Source: Symbiodinium natans
Taxonomy: Eukaryota > Sar > Dinophyceae > Suessiales > Symbiodiniaceae
Assembly (NCBI GenBank): GCA_905221605.1
Contig: CAJNDS010001369.1
Coordinates: forward strand, 1-62,000
DNA length: 62,000 nt
Reading direction: 5' to 3'
This document shows, in pieces, positions 55,676-62,000 of the stretch. The stretch's first letter is position 1. The number at the start of each line of letters is the position of its first letter. A program made the position numbers and the translations under genes. Under the pieces are notes generated by a model, which had not been told where the DNA came from, made no database searches, and saw only the letters and a program-made list of their open reading frames with translations.

Positions 55676-55765
55676 CCTTGTTGTCGTGGTTGTTGTGGTC
55701 ATCGTGGTCATCGGTGGTCGTAGTTTTCGTCGTCGTCGTCGCCGCCGCCGTCGTCGTCGTCGTCA

Positions 55766-55811
<46 letters not shown>

Positions 55812-55812
55812 G
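55676..55812 (+). repeat. (GTC/GTT)n microsatellite
   Basis: Long run of GTC with GCC, ATC and GTT variants, the reverse complement of the (CGA)n tract at 26,637. Lies in the same array intron as the GTT tract. Confidence 0.95.
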
Positions 55813-55990
55813 CTTCTTATTGTTCTTCAGGTCTTCGTTTTCCTATCCTTCGTATTTTGCCCGTTCTTACTCTTGTTGCTGTCGCTGTTGTTACTTTGTT
55901 GTTCTTGCAGCTGCTTACACCACCTCTCTTTCCGCGCGCTGGGTTGCATCTGAAAGTTAAAAACATTGCTTTTCTCAGACAAATCGAATC

Positions 55991-56046
55991 CGGCTCTCCG
56001 TCCAAGCCCGGCACCGATGACACGAAGTCGACGTGGGCAAGAGATC
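55991..56046 (-). CDS. Array mini-exon, 56 nt
   Basis: Two bases of an Arg codon, SLAHVDFVSSVP, GLDGEP: exactly 56 nt between two placed introns. Confidence 0.75.
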
Positions 56047-56223
56047 CTCAGTGCAGGGCAGCCCGGAATAATTAGGAGTGGGGACTATTCTAGTCCCCAC
56101 TCCTAGTAGGCTCTATTATAGGCCCCATTCCTAATAGGCTCGGTGAACGGCCTTACTTCTTTCAATTTGGGCATTGCGCACCTAAGCAAGAAGGAGCCTA
56201 CACAGGACCTGCATCCAAGGGGC
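56047..56223 (-). other. Array intron, 177 nt, GC-AG
   Basis: Donor TGCCAC|GCCCCT, acceptor CACTGAG|GATCTC. The split codon C/GA gives Arg12 of DLAHIGAPSLPR, then SLAHVD: exact register. A stop at 56,198 is removed. It contains a perfect inverted repeat 26 nt from its 3' end. Confidence 0.8.
56073..56105. repeat. Perfect 15-bp inverted repeat, 3-nt loop
   Basis: TAGGAGTGGGGACTA, TTC, TAGTCCCCACTCCTA. Immediately to the right a diverged copy of the right arm with its flank follows (ATAGGCCCCATTCCTA with TAGGCTC on both sides). It could form a strong hairpin in DNA or in the pre-mRNA. Confidence 0.95.
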
Positions 56224-59200
56224 GTGGCAAGGAAGGAGCTCCGATGTGTGCGAGGTCCATGGCTAGCGCCGACAACCCCGAGCAGGCAAGGGATCTTGGA
56301 GGCACGCTCGGGCCAAGGTGCGTAGAGTCCAGCGTGGAGGTCGTAAAGCCTACTTGTGCCAGACTCCGGGTTGACAAGAAGGACCCGATGCTGACGAGAT
56401 CCAACACCAAAGCAACAGAACCCAGCCGCAAGGATGATTGCAGTGGCGCGAAGGTGCCTAGGTGCACAGAGTCCAGGACGAGTGCCGCGGGATCTGGCCT
56501 GGCGGGGGACCGCACTAGCACAACCAAGCCTGGAGCCGTGAAGTCCAGGGTTGACAGCGGGAAACCAATGGCCACTTTACCAAAAGTAGCTGTCACAGAT
56601 CCGGGACGAGTAGGTGACCTCGGCAAAAGGAGAGGGCCGAGGCGCAAGAAGTCCATGACTGGCATGACGAACGCAGCACGCGCAAGGCCTCGAAGAAGCA
56701 GGCTCAGGCCCGACATTACGAGGTCCGGTGCCAGAGGCGTGGAGCCTAAACGAGCACCACCGAACACCAGAGAAGCCGAACCCACGTGAGCATGATCCTG
56801 CGACGAAGACGCAAACCCTGAGTGTAAGAAATCAAGCGCCGGCAAGGCAAAGCCAGGTCTCGCAAACGACCGGGTTAGCAAAGGGAGCCCCATGTCAACA
56901 TGATCTGGAGGAGATGTTAGGAGGCCTGACCAGGCCAGGCTCCGCAGTAGCAGTGATGACTCGGGACGCAAGAGATCAAGGGCTAAGGCGGCTGGCCCAC
57001 ACTGCGCATGGCTTTGAAGCGAAATCGGCAGGTCCAAGTGCAAGAAATCCAAAGCCAGCACCGTGAGGCCCAAGTAAGAAAAGCTCCTCAGAAGCAAGCT
57101 TGGCCCCAGCAGTGTAAGGTCTAGGATCAGCAGAATCAACTCTAATCGCTCCATGCCGAAAGCCGAATGTGCCGACCCCAGATAGGAGGAGCTACGCAGC
57201 AGCGGCAGAGGACCTGGTGTTGAAAGATCCGATGCCAGCAGGATACTACCCAGCCGCCCTCGAGAGAACACGGGCAGGAAGAGACCAAATCAGATGAGGC
57301 TGCGAGCTGACATAACCAAGCCGAGGTGCAAAAAGTCTGGTACAGGAGGTGCAAGGTCCATCCTACACAGACTTTGCAACATCAACAGTGCCCCCAAGCA
57401 AGCCAAATCGAGTACGGGAAGAAAGCTGCCCAGATTGACCTGTCCACAGACGAGCAGAATGGCACCAGGACGGCTGAAGTGATGGAGCAGCAGAAGGGAA
57501 CCGAGGTAGGCCAGGTCCAAAACCGAGGTCATTGGACTAGGTCTTCCACAACTTTGAGTGGGCACAGGAAATCCGGTGTGCACGTGCTCGGGTAGCAACA
57601 TGAAAAGCCCCAGGTTGGCTTGCCCGAAAATGGACAACATGCTCCCCAGGTGAACAAGGCTATGTGAGGGCGATAGCAAGCCGAGCTGCAAAAAGTCTAA
57701 GGCAAAAAGGCTCAAGCCCATTCTCACGAAGCTTCGGAGCACAGGTGCAGCTTCCGGATGGGCGAGATCCAAAGCAGAAAGCAACAAACCCACTCGAGCG
57801 GTTGTGGGTACAGGCAAGGGCAATCCCACTCGGCCACAAGATCGGAGTGAGAGGGTGGGGCCAATCATCAGGTAGTCAGTGACAAGCATGGCCAGGCCGG
57901 GATGCACAAATGAACGCACAGGCAAGAACAGGCCCAGAGCCGCAAAGTCCGTCGCCAACAACATGAAGCCAACCCGAGCAGGTGAACGAGGTGACAATGA
58001 GGGGCCTGATGACAAGAGGTCAAGCACCGAAGCAGCTGGCTCAAGGCAAGCCGGACCTTGCACCAGCAAGACGGCATCCAGCTGCAGAAAATCTGACACA
58101 AGCATTACAGGTCCTGACCTTCCCAAGCTACGCATCGACAAGACGCTGCCCAAGTCAGTGGGGTCAGGTGCAGCTGGCGGCAAGCCAAGGCGGGACCAGC
58201 TCGGAACTGGGAATGGCAGGCCCAATCGGTCCGTGCTTTGCAACGGCATTGAAAAGCCAGCCTTGACGAAATCTGGCGAAGCCGTCGATGAACCAGACCA
58301 ATTTGACCCGAAAACCAGAAGCAGCGAGCCAACGCGAAGGGAGCTGTGAATCAGCAAGCCGGAGCCGAGCTTCAAGGAATCTGGAGCGAACGCAACAGAT
58401 CCAGGCTGAGCAGGGCTTTGCAGCAACAGGGGGGGTTCTGGCACAGCGAGGTCCAATGCCGGTGTGCTGAAGCCCAGTTTGCCACACCCGGTTGTGGGCA
58501 GTAGCGACCCAAAGCACGCAAAGGATTGCGCAGACGAGGTGGAGTCAGGTTGCAGGAAATCCAGCACAAACACTGCCAAGCCGAGTCGCCCCAGGCTTCG
58601 TGCCAACAAAACAGGCTCTGGCAGCGCAGGGTCCAGAACCGGCAAGAGTGAGCCTGCCCGCGACATTCTGAGGGCGAGCAAAGCTGGTCCAAGACGACCG
58701 AGGCTGCGAGGCAACATAGGAAGTCCCAACTCCAAGGAGTCTGAGGCAGGCAAGGCAAGCTCGGGCCGCGCCATGGACCGCACTAGCACAAAAGATCCAA
58801 GGTGCCCAAAGTCAAGTGAAAGAAAGGAGACATCACAACGTGACAGGCCGACAGAAGGCATGGCAGGGCCTAGATGGCCGAAGTGCCTTAAGGATAAAGC
58901 GAGGCCCAAGTGCAAAAAGTCCGAAGCAGACGACACGAAGCTCATTTGCACACGGGACCTTGCCAGCAGAGCGGGGCCAAGAACGGAGTGGTCCGGCACT
59001 GATAGGATGGATCCCAAACAGCTCATGCCGCAGACAAGGAACGCCAAGCCAGAACAAGCAGACATGCGTGGTGGCGTGCACAAGTCAAAGCTGCCAGGCG
59101 CTTGCGCCGGCAGCATCGGCCCTGGATGGAGGAGATCAAGCGCTGAAGTCGCTGGCTCTGATCGTGCAATGCTGCGAACTGGAATCGGCAAACCAAGCTG

Positions 59201-61573
59201 GACGTGGTCCAATGTAGGCAGCGTTGGATCAAATCTTGCGCACTGAGATGCTGACGTGGCCGCATCGAGGTGGCCAGGGCTGTGAAGTGGGGAAGCAGAC
59301 TCGGGATGCACAAAGTCCGAGACTGGCAACACGAGTCCGAAGCGAAACCTTTCCAGGGTCGATGGAGGTGGCCCGGGTCTGCCCAGACCGCGGACAAACA
59401 AGCTGGGTCCTAGATGCAAGAGGTCCGAAGCTGGCATGGCACTTCCACATCGCGAAAGCGAGCGTAGCAAAGGGGATGGGTCTGACAGGGCAGGGTCAAG
59501 CGCCGGCATGGTCGACCCAATCTTGATGGCGGAGAAAACCAGTGAAGCCAGTCCCAAACAAGCGTGGCTACGTGTCAACGGTGGAAGCCCTGGTTGCAGG
59601 GAATCTGGCGCTGGCATCGTAAAGGCTGCCCTGACGAAGCTTTGGACCAGCAACACGAGACCCAAGTGGGAAAAATCAGGAGCTAAAAGGGAAGATGCAC
59701 AGCAAGCAAGCCCGCAAAGCAGAAATGCAGCGCCCACGCATGCGAAGCTCCTGAGCAGCATCAGCAAACCAGAGTTGCCAAAGCTTCGTGCCGATGGTGT
59801 CGTGCCAGGGTGTGCGAGATCAAGAGCAAGCGATGGTGCTCCCATTCTCACCCGCATCATAGCCGATGATGCAGAACCAAACCACCCGAAGCTTTGAACC
59901 AGCAAGGAAAGCTCTGGATGAAGAGAGTCCAGGACCAGCGCAGCTAAACCGAACCTGGCACAGCTTCTGAGGAACAGCAACAGTCCCGAACTGGTGGGAT
60001 CCAGCGCGAATGAGGGTGCGTCGATGCAGGAGATGCCAGTGACTAACGTGGCCAATTCCACCTGAGAAAAGCTGTGTGGTGGCAGAGCCAAGCCTAAGTG
60101 CAGAGAGTCTGATGCCAACGAGGCTGGCCCCAGGCAGGCACTGGACCGCAAGAACAAGGATGGGCCAGGAAGGCCACTATCCAGAACCAAAAGCATGGGC
60201 CCCAAACGGTACATACCCATCACCAAGGAAGACAGACCAAGGCATGAGGGAGATCTGATCAACAAGAAGAAGCCAGGCCGCAAATGATCCAACGCCAACA
60301 CGGAAGAGCCTGTTAAGGCAACGCTTCGTGCCAAAAGATGCGAGCCTGACTGCACAAAATCCAGCACAGGCAGCGGCAGGGCTGGTCGAGCCTGACCGAA
60401 GACAAAAAAGCAGCTCTCGAACTGCGCAAGCATTCTGAGCGGCAGCGCGGGCCCAGAACGCGCGAGAGACCTGGCCAGCGTCATGGACTCAAGCTGTAAA
60501 GAATCCAGTGCAGGCAGCGGGACGTCGAGATGAACGAGGCCTCTTGTTGGAGCTGGGAGCTCAGGCTGTGCGAGATCCGATGATGACAAGGTAGGCCCAG
60601 GATGGGAGCAGGAACACAATGATATCACCGGACCCAAATGTACGAAACTTTGCAGCGAGCATGAGGAATCAGGCTGCAAGAAGTCGAGAACAGAAAGTGC
60701 AAACCCGAGTCATGCGCAGCTTCTTGCCGACACAGAGACGCCCGACCATGCGCAGTCGGGAGTTGATGTGCTTAAGCCAAGTCGGGCACAGCTGAACGCT
60801 GGCCACGTGAGACCTGCCCGGCTGAGACTTTGCGCGGGGGGGGAAGATCCCAGCTTAAGAGAGTCCGATGCAGAAGGGGAGGATCCAAGTCTCATGCAGG
60901 ATCGCACGGGCAAAGTGAGGCCTGGGTGGACAAAGTCTACAATCAACGATGCCACACCCAGCTTTGAAAAGCTTCGAGTCGAAAGCGAGCTTCCTGTGTC
61001 GCAGGCATCAAGGACAGGCGGACATGGGCCCAGGGTTCCAGAGCTAAAGGCCAGCATGGACGTGGCCATCTGTGCGAAACTCTTTGGAAGCGATAACAGC
61101 TCCAAACGCAGGAAGTCCATCGCCAGAAGCGCCGAACCCACGCGGGTCATGGAGCGGGCCAAGGGTGCACTGCCTGAGCTCAAGAAATCCAAGGCAGGAG
61201 CCGAAACCTCCGGCCGAGCAAAACTCCGCAACAGCACCGCGCTGTCCGAGTGCGCAAGGTCCGAGACCGACGGGATGAAGCCCGAGCGCCCACCTCCTGG
61301 AGTCAGCAGCAAGGGCTCGGGTTGGGAACAGGACTGCAAAGGCAAAGCGGAGCCCGACTTCAAGGAGTCAGGAGCTGGCGAAGAGGCGTCTGATCTGCCA
61401 AAACTCCTTGTTGACGGTGTGGACCCCAATCTAGCAAGATCGAGAGCCAACAGTGGGAAGCCTGAGCGCCCGCAAGTAGGAACCGACGGAGTGGGTGCCA
61501 AGCGGCCCATGGAACGCAGCAGCATCGCAAAGCCCAGATGCAGAAAGTCGAGGACTGATGACGCGCTGCCAAG
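56224..61573 (-). CDS. Array exon block G, 5.35 kb in one frame
   Basis: Open runs of 357 (56,198-57,271), 1,129 (57,290-60,679) and 271 codons (60,710-61,525). Internal stops at 57,290 (after RSLI) and 60,710 (after RSCA) are TGA at unit residue 4. The long modules here are mostly of the 36-residue kind, unlike block D where 38 is common. The first residues are LGSASSVL, DFLHLGFAMLLR, entered after CTGCTAG. Confidence 0.7.
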
Positions 61574-61806
61574 CTAGCAGGCGCTGTGCGGTGGAAGGGA
61601 CGACTCCAGCCTTAGTTGCCAAATGTTGCAAGAATTGCGAAATGCAGGAGTTTGATCTGCTACCAGTACAAAGCCAGTCTCTGAAGCGCAACTCACTTCT
61701 AGCCCGTTTCACTTTCAGCAGCTCTCTTGCCAACTCGTGTCACCTTCCCCAGTTACTCCCCCTCCCCCTCCCTACATCCGTATCCCTCTGAAGTGCAGCG
61801 ACGTAG
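61574..61806 (-). other. Array interruption, 233 nt, CT...AG, flanked by AGCT
   Basis: Unique DNA separates DLVQ from LGSASSVL. Taking it out exactly leaves DLVQLGSASSVL, a 12-residue unit. AGCT occurs at both borders, as in a 4-bp target duplication, but a GC, GA or GT intron in register is not available. Either a non-standard intron or an inserted element. Confidence 0.45.
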
Positions 61807-61940
61807 CTGGACAAGATCGAGCGCGGGAGGCGAAGGCCCAAGGTTCATCTCTCCGGACACGAGCAGCGCAAAACCCACACGCTTGTGGCTGCGTGAGAGC
61901 GCCGAGGGTCCAAGGTGCCCAAGGTCAGGTGCCGTCCTTA
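61807..61940 (-). CDS. Array exon at right edge (5'-most seen)
   Basis: APDLGHLGPSALSR, SHKRVGFALLVS, GEMNLGPSPPAL, DLVQ: one complete long module and parts of its neighbours. Upstream sequence to the window edge (SSSSCGRVIAALRT) is not clearly repeat, so the exon start is near 61,940. The gene continues beyond the window. Confidence 0.6.
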
Positions 61941-62000
61941 GTGCAGCGATTACACGGCCACAACTCGAGCTTGACTCCGCACACACACAGTCATACAACA

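Larger units (their letters stand above)
55397..55990 (-). other. Array intron, 594 nt, GA-AG
   Basis: Donor AGCCG|GATTCG, acceptor TCCCGAG|AGCTCT. GLDGEP plus SSPEVS is an exact unit, then DLAHSG. Contains the GTT/GCT and GTC microsatellites and a G-rich run near 55,594. Confidence 0.7.
13160..61940 (-). repeat. Giant 12-residue (36-bp) repeat array, spliced gene
   Basis: Read on the minus strand, the array is built of 12-residue units. The typical first unit is SFARLGSALPVL and the typical last unit DFLHLGSPLPLR. Two units make a 24-residue short module. A long module has a middle unit, of 12 residues, or of 14 as in GLSRLGFVFSLSVV, giving 36 or 38. In the longest exon the order is mostly long-short-long-short. 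Conserved positions are 1 (S or D/E), 4 (R, H, C, Q), 5-6 (LG or PG) and 12 (R or Q at module ends). Unit-to-unit identity is moderate, so the array is old. The encoded protein would be Leu/Ser/Ala/Pro-rich with one Arg or Gln per module end, perhaps a beta-solenoid; I recognise no family. The direction of the gene is set by the introns listed separately. Its start lies beyond the right edge. Confidence 0.9.

Noticed and set aside
13160-61940. Known repeat-protein families (LRR, PPR, ankyrin, HEAT)
   Set aside because: The unit is 12 residues with modules of 24, 36 and 38. None of the fixed positions of those families is present.
13160-61940. Treating each long open run as a separate gene
   Set aside because: None begins at a convincing ATG, all are delimited by stops at the same unit residue, and they share a frame within blocks.
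1-62000. CRISPR array or bacterial origin
   Set aside because: Repeats are contiguous without spacers, and introns, telomere repeats and gene sparsity are eukaryotic.
1-62000. tRNA, rRNA or other RNA genes
   Set aside because: I noticed none by eye; a covariance-model scan would be needed to exclude them.

Overview
The window reads as nuclear DNA of a dinoflagellate (Symbiodiniaceae-like is my best guess; about 0.75 confident of dinoflagellate, less of the family). The reasons are an Arabidopsis-type TTTAGGG telomere repeat, moderately GC-rich sequence, small exons, no bacterial-style genes, and above all introns that start with GC or GA and end in AG followed by G. That splice-site set is characteristic of dinoflagellates. 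No gene here matches a protein family I can name with confidence.

Layout. Positions 1-13,150 are a gene-poor mosaic: a divergent pair of interstitial telomere-like tracts (551-622 and 723-852), short exon-like islands on both strands, and simple repeats. The best-supported gene of this part is a minus-strand gene with a signal-peptide-like start and two in-phase exons across an 88-nt GT-AG intron (11,065-11,398). A second minus-strand gene or pseudogene (about 7,895-9,829) carries three copies of a YMRFG/YMRYD motif. A plus-strand coiled-coil fragment lies at 7,099-7,813.

Positions 13,160 to about 61,940, running on towards the right edge, are one enormous repeat whose open frame is on the minus strand. 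The elementary unit is 12 codons (36 bp). Units are grouped as 24-residue short modules and 36- or 38-residue long modules, which mostly alternate, giving 180-186-bp pairs. The array is interrupted by unique DNA. For 15 interruptions I could place intron boundaries by eye (10 GC-AG, 3 GA-AG, 2 GT-AG). Removing each one restores the repeat register: 13 give an exact 12-residue unit, one gives a 14-residue unit of the kind used in long modules, and one leaves a single extra residue. So this looks like one giant spliced gene, roughly 13,000 codons inside the window, with its start beyond the right edge. The introns are unrelated to one another, so they appear to have been gained after the repeat was amplified.

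The puzzle is the stop codons. About 30 in-frame stops remain in the exons, and every one I checked sits in the same column, residue 4 of a 12-residue unit, where Arg is commonest. Every stop outside that column lies inside one of the placed introns, apart from one in a tentative 74-nt intron. This may be a decaying gene, a product made by read-through or RNA editing, or an array whose fourth codon is not under coding constraint. RNA data would decide. All coordinates and translations were worked out by eye; exon edges in the left 13 kb are approximate unless stated.
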